A stretch of 64,000 bases of DNA from Lojkania enalia (lineage: Eukaryota; Ascomycota; Dothideomycetes; Pleosporales), in contig ML986579.1 in NCBI GenBank assembly GCA_010094045.1, positions 994,206 to 1,058,205 of the forward strand, read 5' to 3'. The first letter of the stretch is position 1. Each line of letters begins with the position of its first letter. Under the pieces are notes generated by a model. It did not search any database, was not told where the DNA came from, and saw only the letters and a list, made by a program, of their open reading frames with translations. A program made the translations under genes and the position numbers. Below, piece by piece: positions 22,650 to 33,924 of the stretch.

Positions 22650-25600
22650 TCATATCCGTCGAAGCCGTTTGCCGGCTCCCATCTCGATTGCAGTCCGGCT
22701 GTTGAGTATTACGTCTTCGTTTCCACCCGGCGGTGGATTGTTTCGAATATATTCCTGACGAATTCGTGCTGCCTCTCGATCCCAACTAGCCAAGCGCTCT
22801 TTGAAACTTGCAGCATTCGCTGCTGCATCGTCCCTTGCGTTCTGCGTTTGGTCTAGATAGGGTTTCTTGACCTCGAGACTTGCCATACGCCACATTAGGC
22901 CCAGGGCTGAGCGAATCTCTGTTTTAGAGGCTTTCGCATTTGGATCTCCCGTGTCTTTCCTACGCGCCTCATCGCAATCCTGCTTACATATGTACCAGTA
23001 GTCTTTGGTGTATAGTAAGAATGGGTTTATGCCAGCTCGGCCGGGCTTAACTGGACGCTCGCCGATCTCGTTAAGAATAGCACCTATGATGGATGCTTCG
23101 TAGTCCTCGTCGCGGAGTTGAAGCGCATTTCTGCTTGATGGCTGGGTAGGATCGGGCTCCATCTTGCGTGCCTCCGGGACGTTAGACTGTGAAGGATGTT
23201 CGAGCTTGACTTTTTTTTCTACTAGTGGATTTGGGATCTTCAAGGGGCCAACCAAAGACTCAATAACTTCCGCGGCAGCTCGAAGGCCCGACAAATATGC
23301 TCCATGCACAGTCGCCGGATGAGTACCGCAAGTGGCTTCGCCTGCGAAATATAGGGGCCCGTGAGGTCTTGCCATAACATCGTAATCACCTACCTGCGTC
23401 TTTGGGCCGACGTACGAATAGCTGCCACGAGCGTAAGGATCTTTTCTCCAGCGAGTAATGATAGTTTCGGAAGGGAGCGGCACAGATTTCGGTGAGAACA
23501 TTTGTTTCAATCGTCCTGTCACTTCTTTGACGAGACAATCGTCAGACGATGCTTCAGCATAGTGAGCGGCGTCGCCCGCCATGAGTGCGACAAGCATGGG
23601 CCGACCACTTGTCTTGATTGTGTTCCAGAAAAGGTAGAAATGGCCCCGGTTTAGTGAGTAGTCCTTCGTATCAAGGCTCTCGCGATGCTCGGCTTCATTC
23701 AACAATCCGAACATATCCCGGTCTTTCTCCCAGAATGCTTCTTCATAAACGAGGATGACCTAGCGAATTTGTCAGAACGGAAATGAAGACTGCAAACCGA
23801 ACCAACCTTATTGAGTACACCAAAGCCCATACGCTCAATGACGGCTTGCTTCCAATCTGGAAGTGGCGGATGGAAATTGATTGAACCAGATTTAAGGACG
23901 CCCAGAGGTGTTGTCAACACGACTTGGTCAGCTTCGAAGATCTCTCCGTTGGTGCACTCGACCTTAACACTCTTCCCATTGTAGTGTTCGTTGGTGTTGT
24001 ATTGTATTGACTTAACGACTGTCTTGAAACGAACATCCAGTTTTTTGGGGCATTGCCAAAGGCCGCGTGGTACCTGTTGATACCCACCAATTATCTGCGT
24101 GTGCTCCCCTTCGAATTCATTTCCAATGTCCTGATCCCATCCGCTTAAACTAAGCTGATTTACACTAGCGGCGTTCGCATATTCGAGGTTAGCATGGTGC
24201 CAGTTCAGAAGTCGTAAGTCACGAGGCTTTAGGTCAATGAATTCTTGGTATTGCTTGATACCATAATCCATGGTTTCGCCGAGAGTTGGATAGTCTACTG
24301 ACTTCGCCATCTTGTCTAGCTCTAACGTTTGATTAGGTGACGCTCCAGGTTTCAGCTGCCATCCCATAGCAATAGCTGCTTCTGCTGCTGTGGTATTCGG
24401 ATTGAAGCCGGCTGTAAGCTGATAGGCTCTACCAGCTAGTTTCTCTACGCCAGAAGAAGGCTTCTCTTCGGTAGTTGATGCTGTCGTGTTGGCATTTGCA
24501 GGTAAGGGGGTGTTCGAATTCTCTAAGGTAGATATAGAAGCACCACCGGTATCGCTTGGATCTCGGCCAAATAGAATTAGATTTCGATCCCCTTCTACTG
24601 TGCGGAAAGTTGCTGGCTTGTTGCGATATACACTAGCACGTTCAAGGATATCGTTGTATAGCTTTTCTACGAGAGTGTCATGACTTCGCTCAACTATCGT
24701 GCCGTTGTGATCGTAAAGTATCGTGTTATCTCGCAGGCCGTGATACGGAATGCCCAGTTGGCCGCGAATAAGAGCGTTGAGAGGATTGCCATGATCGAAG
24801 CCCGTGACAATTTGTGCGCCCATTTCAGCAGTACATCGATGCCCTTCTGGAATAGTGGAGTTGTTCTGATTGCGCAAGGGATGAGAATACACTCTGCCAC
24901 CGACACGAGGTCGAGCTTCGAGAACGATCACCTTTGGAGCCTTCCCCCCTTCGTTCACCCAATGATCCCCTAGCTGGGCGAGCAGGCCCTCTAGTTGTCT
25001 CGCACATCCCAGCCCTGACATACCAGCACCTATGACAATCACTGTCTTTTGATGGCCGCCTTTCGTCCTTCGAGGTATCGCAGCCGTCGGGTTTGGTATG
25101 TCTACGCATCCAAAATTGATATAGCCATTCCGCAAAAGCCATTGATAAGCTACCTGCGCAAGACCGAAGTACCGCTTTTCTCTTGCGCATCCGACCGCTT
25201 CTCCTAAGGTAACGTATACGAGTGGATTTCTTGTCCAGAGTCTGAGAATAGCATTTCGTATGTTTAGGTAGACTGTGACCTGCGCATGGGTGACATGCTC
25301 GCGTAGAAGCTTATATTCCTCCGGATGCAAAGCGAAAGGATTGAGGCGCGAGCTTTCAGCTGCAAGTATGGTCTGTCTTGCGAACTCCTCCCATGACAAC
25401 GCAGTAGGTATAGATGAGTTTGCCCGAAATTCTGAAGGCTTACCCTTGATAGGACTTGAGTTTGATCGCTGTTGCGGATTCAGGCTCTCCTTTGAGTGGG
25501 ATAGCTCTGGGGTCGAAGAGGGTTTTGAATCATAACTAAGAACACCAGGAGAACTCGCCGTGGCATTGTCGCTGGCTGTCGCTTCTTTGCTTGAATGCAT

Positions 25601-26035
25601 GACCGGAATTGTGTCGGAAAATTTGAGACTATTTGTATTATAAAGACCCGGGTTGTCAGTGCCAGCCTTCCCATCACCGTTGGAGGAGGTTTTAGTCGAG
25701 TACCCATTTAAGAGAGAGCTGCGAAGTGTATGAGGGTAATGTAACGGGGAAGGCGCGTAGCTGCGCTCGTACCCATTGACATACCCGCTAGATATGGAGT
25801 CTGATAGATCGCAAGTATCACCCAAATGAATTGACGATGGTGTAGATTCATTGTATTGCCCATAGGAGAAGTGATTTAGGCCGGACATTGGAACCGTATT
25901 GTAAGCTTGAGGTTTCAAATGCGGGCTTTCGTGCGGTCCAGAGATAGACATTAGATCATCCTGGGCTTGGTCAAAGAGGAATGGAGACTCTTCGAGCGCA
26001 TCGGCATCGGTCGTGCTAGCGAAGGTGGAATACAT
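22650..26035 (-). CDS. hdmA: LSD1/HdmA-type lysine-specific histone demethylase (SWIRM, amine oxidase, HMG)
   Basis: Two exons, 23807-26035 and 22650-23759, give 1112 residues. Flavin-dependent amine oxidase predicted to demethylate mono- and dimethyl-lysine on histone H3. Order: Ser-rich N-terminus (1-210); SWIRM domain (about 215-310, SWEEFARQTILAAE ... WLLRNGYINFG); FAD-binding start VIVIGAGMSGLGCARQLEG (332-350) and ARPRVGGRV; oxidase core with FGVLNKVILVYEEAFW; FAGEATCGTHPATVHGA (881-897), the second FAD motif; HMG box (about 987-1063, INPFLLYTKDYW). A C-terminal HMG box is typical of fungal LSD1 relatives and absent from animal LSD1. The 47-nt intron falls right after the codon for Lys743, the equivalent of the LSD1 catalytic lysine. 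No long tower coiled coil is visible in the oxidase domain, also usual in fungi. The start at 26035 is the first ATG of the open frame. Confidence 0.92.
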
Positions 26036-27400
26036 GATGGGTCGCCTCTAGGAAAGGCATGAGGCACCTGATTGCGCTGTGTAAAGAGACTATCAGCCGC
26101 AATGAACTATCTACCGAACTCTCAACTCATTTGAAAGAGGAAGACAGAAGATTTCTGACTATGTGAAGCATAGGAGGATTTGTTCTTTAGAAGTCGAAGG
26201 AGTAGCTGTGGAGTGATGGCCACGGTTCAACGAACGATGTTGGAGTACTGAAAGGTCCGAGGTCTGGACCATGCCCTATCTGGCAACCTAGGCTCGCTTC
26301 CTTCTCGGAGGCCGACCTTTTCTTCCCTCTCCGCAAGCAAAGCACCAACCAGCTATCCAATAACATCTACAATTATGGGTAACATGTTTCACTTAGCTTT
26401 GTAGCACTGCGGCACTTATTTCCTTCCGACTCGAGCTACCGGCGTTGTCACTTTGGTCAATTTGCAAGCCAACATAGTATAGCTCTTGGGCATCTATTAG
26501 CTCGGTGTGAATGGATCGGTGCCTACGAGTCTAGTCGGCTCAACGAGCGTTGCGTATGCTATCAAATGGTCTATTCATAAGACAGATTCTATCACGTTGC
26601 TAATGTTTCCCACCTAGGCTGTTGGATAATACCAGGGGCGCTCCAACCCGGCGTTCTTTCCAGAAGGAGGCTCTTGTCCATCACAGCCTTGGGGCGTTCT
26701 TGGAAACTTACGATATACGAATGGAAGAATATACGTGTTCCGTGTTCAGCCGAATATCGAATTCGTATGGTTCTCTAGGCCGAAGCGTAAAACGGATCCT
26801 ATGGCTCGATAATAGCTCGGCTACAAGAGGGAATGGTTATAAGATATTTATGGAATGGGTATGGTTTTATAGTTAGGATAGATTCAATCCGATTGTTTTA
26901 GATAGGTCTTCCCGAGGTGTATCATTTCTTGTACATTCTGGGGGCTATTAAGATTGCTGCTCTATGCTGAATGCATCGAGGGTCGGGCACTTTGTTCATA
27001 TCCCGACCCATGTACCGTCGGAAATTATAATCTCATTTACAAGGATCTCTTGAATCAAATCTTATTGGAGTAGAACTCTCTTCATATTTAGTTACACGCG
27101 TCTTGCGCTGCCCTAGTATAACTAGCCAAGGTTAGTGTAGAGTGACCATCTTCTAGCAAGCTGCGCAAGAAAAGTTCGCAAAATCAATTGGAAGAATGTT
27201 GAAATAGAGCTCTAAAGAGTGTACATGACGGAATTCGAGCTGCAAGACAAGGGCGGCAATTTGATGCGATTATACGGACCTCAAGGATTCTTGTGAATGT
27301 CATGTGATCTCCATTCTCTGTTGGAAGCGAGTCGGCCTCGAACAACAAATGCAGGGATGCATCAACTTTATAGCAACATCAACTATTTGCAGGTCTAACA
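26036..27400. other. Divergent intergenic region between the demethylase and LCL3
   Basis: About 1.4 kb for two promoters. The part near 26470-27150 is AT-rich with scattered short A/T runs, resembling 16440-17010. No gene seen. Confidence 0.5.
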
Positions 27401-28273
27401 ATGCGATGGCCTTGGGCAAGCGACGACGACAGCCCAAAAGAAAAGCCGCAACTCGCGAAATGGATTGACTCGATCCAAGATACCGATTGGTCCTCCGTAC
27501 TTACACACCCGGGCACACTACTTCCCTCAGTTGTCTTTACGGTGTCGACCATCTCCGCATTGCGCCTATACAAGGCTTATCTACGGCGTATCCCAAGCGT
27601 CAATCATATTAAGCCTAACTACTTCCGTCGCCGGAGCTTGTTTGGTCAGGTTACGAGTGTTGGAGATGCAGACAACTTCAGGTTGTTCCATATCCCCGGT
27701 GGAAGGTTAGCAGGGTGGGGTTGGTTGCCGTGGAAAAGGGTGCCAACCACCAGGGAGGGGTTGGCTAATAAGACGGTATGCTTGTTTTCATTGGGAACTA
27801 TGGATTTCCAGGCTCATGCCATTCTCTAGATACATATTCGAATCGCTGGTGTTGACGCGCCAGAACTGGCACATTGGGGGCGAGAGGCCCAGCCTTATTC
27901 ACAAGAAGCCCTCGACTGGCTTACGGAATATATACAAAATCGACGAGTCCGCGCATACATCTACAGGCGAGACCAGTATGACAGGGTGGTGGCGCAGGTC
28001 TTTGTAAGGAAATGGCTACGGCGGCGGGACGTTGGTTTGGAAATGTTGAGGAAGGGCCTAGCGACCGTCTATGAAGCGAAGACAGGCTCCGAGTTTGGAG
28101 AATTTGAGCAACAGTATCGTGAAGCTGAAGAGAAGGCACGGGCAGACAAGGTTGGCATGTGGACGAGGCCTTCAATACTAGCCCGGCTACGCGGTGAGAA
28201 AGCAAAGACATTTGAGAGCCCCAGAGAGTACAAGGCACGGCACACGGCTACAGAAAAGCAGAAAAAGCCGTAA
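27401..28273 (+). CDS. lcl3: LCL3, membrane-anchored staphylococcal-nuclease-like endonuclease
   Basis: Two exons, 27401-27775 and 27830-28273, give 272 residues. LCL3 proteins are mitochondrial-membrane nucleases of the thermonuclease (SNase) fold, named for a long chronological lifespan phenotype in yeast. It starts MRWPWASDD, has one hydrophobic segment at about residues 43-62 ([20 protein letters not shown]), the family motif [33 protein letters not shown], then the SNase core [15 protein letters not shown] and [21 protein letters not shown], and [15 protein letters not shown]. The Asp, Glu and Arg residues expected at the active site are present (VDAPE, RDQYDR). The 54-nt intron joins KT to IHIRIAG, matching the family. 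Downstream on the same strand lies the carbamoyl-phosphate synthase gene, 0.9 kb away. Confidence 0.93.
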
Positions 28274-29181
28274 TTGAACAATGTTATGACAATATAACGG
28301 ACACCTATAGCATGTGAAAATTACAGTGCTTCTATAGTAGGGATGGGGACAGTGTTTTTCGGGGAGCGAAGAAGCCGCCAAGGGCATTTGCATATTACTC
28401 ATTGCCTGCTATAATGCTTCTCCATACCAAAGGTAGCGGACCGACTTGTCAGCCGTGCGACTGGCCCCCTGATTGGCCGCTGTCCAATGCGATGCGCCGC
28501 TGCTGTTGGAATTCTGCGGGCGGCTTGCGTCGCCTTGTGACAGTCAGAGACTGGGGCCGATAGGATCTTCCCCGCTCACTGCACCAGTGATGCAATGTTC
28601 CATGCAAGTCGGTGCAGCTTCAAAAAAAAAAAAAATTCTCTTCGAGATCATTTTTCGACCTGCGGCGCCGGTCATCGCTCTAGTCGCGTGAAGATTGCAC
28701 TTGGCTAAAGCGAGTTTTGTGAAGCTCGCAGCTAAACTTTGGTGGGATCGAGGGGACATCCTTCGCCTCGACAATAATACCGTTATAATCGCATATTTTC
28801 GGGCCGCCTCTGCATTTCCTGTCGCCTTGTTCATTAGTCAAGACCAACTATACTATCGCTCTGCGAGTTTCTGCCAGACGTGGAGCTTCACCGCCGGCGT
28901 TAGACCTTATCAGCCTGCAGCGGCATCGGAAGCGAGCTGATTGGCGAGATCTTAGATTTTTTTGACGACGTCTTGTAGCTCCATCGTGCCCCCGCGATCC
29001 CAAATATTTCGACTCAGACCTCCTCTTCCATTGTACCGCTGGACAGAAGCTCTAGGAAGCCCCAATTGCACTCTCTCATCAGCCATCGACGCCTCTTTGA
29101 CGCGCTAACCCCTCTAAAGTCTTTGGGGCCCGTCAATAGAGCTTCAAAGCTTCCCCGATCGTCTTCTGACAGCCAACTGAT
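28274..29181. other. Intergenic region upstream of the carbamoyl-phosphate synthase gene
   Basis: About 0.9 kb with the LCL3 3' flank and the CPA2 promoter and leader. It contains an A13 run at 28622-28634. I see no clear Gcn4/CpcA-type TGACTCA site, though such a site would be expected for arginine synthesis genes. No gene seen. Confidence 0.5.
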
Positions 29182-32100
29182 ATGGCGCTGTGCGGACGCC
29201 TGGCACGTCGCGCACCAGCTTTTGCAGGACAGTGTCGCCTGCCAAATCTTTCTCTAGCCTCTCGAACATTCACGTCTCGGGCTGCCCGGCCGCTTTCTTT
29301 AATTCGACCCAAGCATGAGTCACATGCAATTTCCCGACAGCTGCGAGCTTTCTCCAAGATTCAAGTAACGTGGAATCAGACTCAGGAGGCGCCAAATGCA
29401 AAGGCGTACCTCGATAGCGGCGTAATTGCTGGCGCTCGTAATCTGGTTGACGTAAAGAAGGTCTTGGTCATTGGGAGCGGTGGTCTTAGCATTGGCCAGG
29501 CTGGAGAGTTTGATTATTCTGGTATGGCAATGATGAACCATACCTATGGTGTGGACTGAAAGAGCGCAACTCTGACTTATATCCTAGGGTCACAAGCGCT
29601 CAAGGCCTTGAAAGAGGCCGGCGTTCGATCAGTCCTTATTAACCCAAATATCGCGACCATACAAACATCGCACGTGCTTGCCGACGAAATCTACTACCTC
29701 CCTGTCACGCCCGAATATGTCGAATATGTCATCCAGAAAGAGAAGCCCGATGGCATCTTCCTTAGTTTTGGGGGTCAAACGGCTCTGAATCTCGGTGTGA
29801 ATATGAATAAGAAGGGCATTTTCGAGAAATATGGCGTCAAAGTTCTCGGAACTAGCGTCAAGACGCTCGAGACTAGCGAGGATCGTGACCTCTTTGCACG
29901 GGCTTTGGATGAAATCAATATTCCCATTGCCAAATCCATTGCCGTCTCCTCTGTGGACGAAGCTTTGGAGGCCGCGGACAAGGTCGGATATCCCATCATT
30001 GTCCGTGCCGCTTATGCCCTTGGTGGTCTTGGTTCAGGTTTCGCGAACAACCCAGAAGAACTCAGGAATCTTTCCGCCCGGTCCCTCACTCTGTCGCCCC
30101 AAATTCTCGTCGAGAAGTCTCTCAAAGGCTGGAAGGAGGCTGAATATGAGGTCGTGCGTGATGCAAGTGACAATTGCATTACGGTCTGTAACATGGAGAA
30201 CTTCGATCCTCTTGGAGTGCATACTGGCGATAGTATCGTTGTGTCTCCTAGTCAAACGTTCAGTGACGAGGAATATCATATGCTCCGGTCTGCCTCCATC
30301 AAGATTGTGCGACACTTGGGTGTCGTTGGCGAATGCAATGTGCAGTACGCACTTCAGCCTGATGGCTTGGATTATAGAGTTATTGAGGTCAACGCGCGTC
30401 TCTCTCGTTCTTCTGCCCTCGCCTCCAAGGCGACCGGATATCCGCTGGCTTACACTGCTGCGAAGATTGGTCTCGGTCATACCCTGCCTGAACTTCCAAA
30501 TGCAGTTACTAGGACAACTACTGCCAATTTCGAACCCAGTCTAGATTATATCGTTACAAAGATGCCTCGATGGGATTTGAGCAAGTTCCAGAATGTTAAG
30601 AGGGACATTGGTAGCTCTATGAAGTCCGTCGGTGAGGTTATGGCTATTGGTCGCACATTCGAAGAGTCTTTCCAGAAGGCATGCCGGCAAGTGGACCCTA
30701 AATTCTTAGGCTTCCAGGGTGATAAATTTGAAGATCTCGATGAGACCCTGAAGAACCCAACGGATCGTCGGTGGCTTGCAGTTGGCCAAGCAATGTTCCA
30801 CGAAGGCTACTCAGTCGACAAGGTGCATGAGCTGACCAAGATCGACAAGTGGTTTCTATACAAGCTTCAGAATATTGTAGATCTTACCCATGAGCTTGAG
30901 GATATCGGCAGCCTCTTTGGCTTGAAGAAGGAGATTCTTCTGAAAGCCAAGAAGATGGGTTTCTCCGACAAGCAAATTGCCAAAGCTGTCAACAGCACTG
31001 AGGATGAGGTTCGAGCACGTAGGACGAGCTTCGGAATTAGGCCGTGGGTTAAGAAGATCGATACCTTGGCGGCAGAATTCCCGGCCGATACGAACTATCT
31101 GTACACAACCTACAACGCCTCTTCTCATGACGTTACATTCGACGACCACGGTGTCATGGTCCTTGGAAGCGGTGTCTACCGTATTGGTAGTTCTGTAGAG
31201 TTCGATTGGTGTGCAGTCAACGCTACCCTTTCGCTGAATAAGCTTGGAAAGAAGACGGTCATGATCAATGTAAGTAAAATCTCTCTGCTCTGTTATGGCC
31301 AGCTGGGCGCAAGTGCATTTTGCATGAACAGCGCCGTGCCTCAACTCAATGGCCTTACAGGCTTTTGCCCGCTTCATGGCTTGCACTTGAACCTCCCTGG
31401 AATGCGTGTTAATTACCCTATATGGAAAATTATGCTAACTATTTAAAGTATAACCCGGAGACCTATAGCACTGATTTTGACGTTGCAGACAAGCTATATT
31501 TTGAGGAATTGAGTTATGAGCGTGTCATGGATATCTATGAACTGGAATCTGCTAGTGGTGTGGTTGTCTCAGTCGGAGGTCAACTTCCCCAGAACATTGC
31601 TCTTAAGCTGCAGGAGTCCGGTAAGGCTAAAGTGCTCGGGACCGATCCCGCAGATATCGACAAGGCGGAGAATCGTCACAAATTTTCTCAAATTTTGGAC
31701 TCGATCGGTGTGGACCAGCCTGCCTGGAAGGAACTTACCTCGTACGAAGAAGCGCAGAAGTTTGCCAAATCTGTTGGTTATCCTGTGCTTGTTCGTCCCT
31801 CCTACGTCCTCTCTGGTGCTGCCATGACGGTTATCCGTAGCGAAGCTGAACTCAAGAACAAACTGACTGCCGCTGCCGAAGTGTCGCCTGACCACCCAGT
31901 TGTCATCACACAATTCATCGAAGGTGCTCAGGAAATCGACTGCGACGCCGTCGCTTCGAACGGTAATCTCCTTGTCCATGCCGTCAGTGAGCACGTCGAG
32001 AACGCCGGCGTCCATTCTGGTGACGCCACACTCGTCCTCCCTGCCGTGAACCTCGACAAGAACATCCAAGATAGAGTAAAGGCCATCGCGGAAAAAGTTG

Positions 32101-32984
32101 CTAAGGCATGGAACATCACTGGCCCGTTCAATATGCAAATCATCAAAGAAGATGATCCCGAAGGCAGCGAGCCTAAACTCAAGGTCATTGAATGCAACCT
32201 CCGTGCCTCTCGGTCTTTCCCCTTCGTTAGCAAAGTCCTAGGCACAAACTTCATCGATGTTGCCACTAAGGCCCTTGTCGGCCGCGAGGTCCCCGAACCC
32301 GTGGACCTCATGGCCGTTGAGAGAAACTATCTCGCTACCAAGGTTCCGCAATTCTCGTGGACTAGGTTGGCTGGGGCGGATCCTTATCTTGGCGTCGAGA
32401 TGGCTTCGACTGGAGAAATGGCATGCTTCGGTAAGGATTTGATTGAAGCGTACTGGGCGTCCATGCAGTCGACCATGAACTTCCGTCTGCCGCTTCCGGG
32501 CGAGGGTCTGTTGTTCGGCGGCGACACTACCACCGACTCCCTTGTACAAATTGCAAAATATGTTGCTCCGCTAGGCTACAAGTTCTACGCCGCCAATACT
32601 GACGTCAAAGACTTGCTCGAGAAGAAGGCAGAATGTGTCTCTGTTGAGATTATCGAGTTCCCGAAAGAGGATAAGAGGGCGCTGAGGGAGGTATTCGAGA
32701 AGTATGATATCAGAGGCGTATTCAATCTCGCGAGGTATAGGGCGTCCAGTTTGGTGGATGAGGATTACGTTATGAGGAGGAATGCTGTGGATTTTGGCGT
32801 TCCACTGTTTATGGAGCCGAAGGTAAGTCACCTATTTCTGAATGATAACTTGAGGGGAAATGATAATTGGGAATAGACTGCCATCCTATTTGCTCAGTGC
32901 ATGAGCGAGAAGTTGCCTAAGAAGGAGGGCATCCCCAGCGAAGTCAGGCCTTGGAGCGACTTCATTGGCGGTCGTCCTTTGTAA
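29182..32984 (+). CDS. cpa2: Arginine-specific carbamoyl-phosphate synthase, large chain (mitochondrial)
   Basis: Four exons, 29182-29521, 29588-31269, 31449-32822 and 32877-32984, give 1167 residues. The large chain makes carbamoyl phosphate from ammonia (delivered by the small glutaminase chain), bicarbonate and two ATP, for ornithine conversion to citrulline. The first ~60 residues are rich in Arg, Ala and Ser ([31 protein letters not shown]), a likely mitochondrial presequence. The two homologous ATP-grasp halves are clear: [28 protein letters not shown] and [20 protein letters not shown] in the first, [17 protein letters not shown] and [15 protein letters not shown] in the second, then an MGS-like regulatory end closing with [10 protein letters not shown]. 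Intron joins restore [23 protein letters not shown] and MEPKTAILFAQ. The 179-nt intron 2 is long for this window. Separate from the pyrimidine multifunctional enzyme, since no glutaminase or ATCase part is fused. Confidence 0.95.
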
Positions 32985-33924
32985 ACTATGCACCGCCATA
33001 TCCGCCAGTTTGATCTACGAGCTAGACCTAGCAAAGACGAATACTAATCTCAGAGCCAAATGACGGCGGACTGTCGGGGTGAAGAGACTGTACGAATGAG
33101 TCGAGACGCGTGGAACAAAAAAAAACTTTACTCCAGGGTAGAGGGGCGTGCCCTGCCAGACCAGACATATTTTGTACATAAGCGCTCTGACGATGTCATG
33201 ACTCAGCGCAGATTACATTTTTGCGATTCCGTTCCCTCCTTTTTGGTTTGTCCCGACGACATGTCATACCGCGGAGTTTGTGTAGGTAGGTAGGTTGGTA
33301 TGGAGGAGACAAAAAGTTTACGGGGCTGTGTGGGTGGTAATATATACTATTCTTGGCTTGATTTAATTGGATTGGGGTTCACTGGACGGTTGTGATTGTA
33401 TGTTTCTGTCACTTCTATAATCGGCTTTGCATCGCATCTATATGTAGGCAACGATTTGTAGACGTGCGTTTCCAATCTCGTCCACTCATTCCTACTTCAA
33501 AACGCTCGTTGATCTTTCATTCCTAACTAGCGTCGTGCCATTTTACTCTGCATCGAAGCAAATTCCCCGATTTGCGCCATCCCTCATGTAGTGCAAACCA
33601 TTATCAAATCCGGTCTAGCCACTAACAGCCAACCAGATATTTATACCTATATACATGTCATCAAGTTCAATGCTCTTAGTCTGCATTAGTCCCACGCAGT
33701 TATGCAATCCATATACATACAACCCATTCATACCTCCTGGGTATATGCAAAAGCCACACAATGCGATCATCCCAGACCCTACAAAGATACTAGATATAAC
33801 GCAGCTGGAAGAATACTTCCGCGAATACAGAGCGCCCACTGATAGACCTCAACAGCATCCAATTCCCCACTCATAAAACATAACACACGCCAACACAAAC
33901 AATTACCTATACAATAAAACGTAC
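32985..33924. other. Intergenic region between convergent CPA2 and Scm3
   Basis: About 0.9 kb of 3' flanking sequence. I see short TAGGTAGGTAGG-like repeats near 33285 but no gene. Confidence 0.55.
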
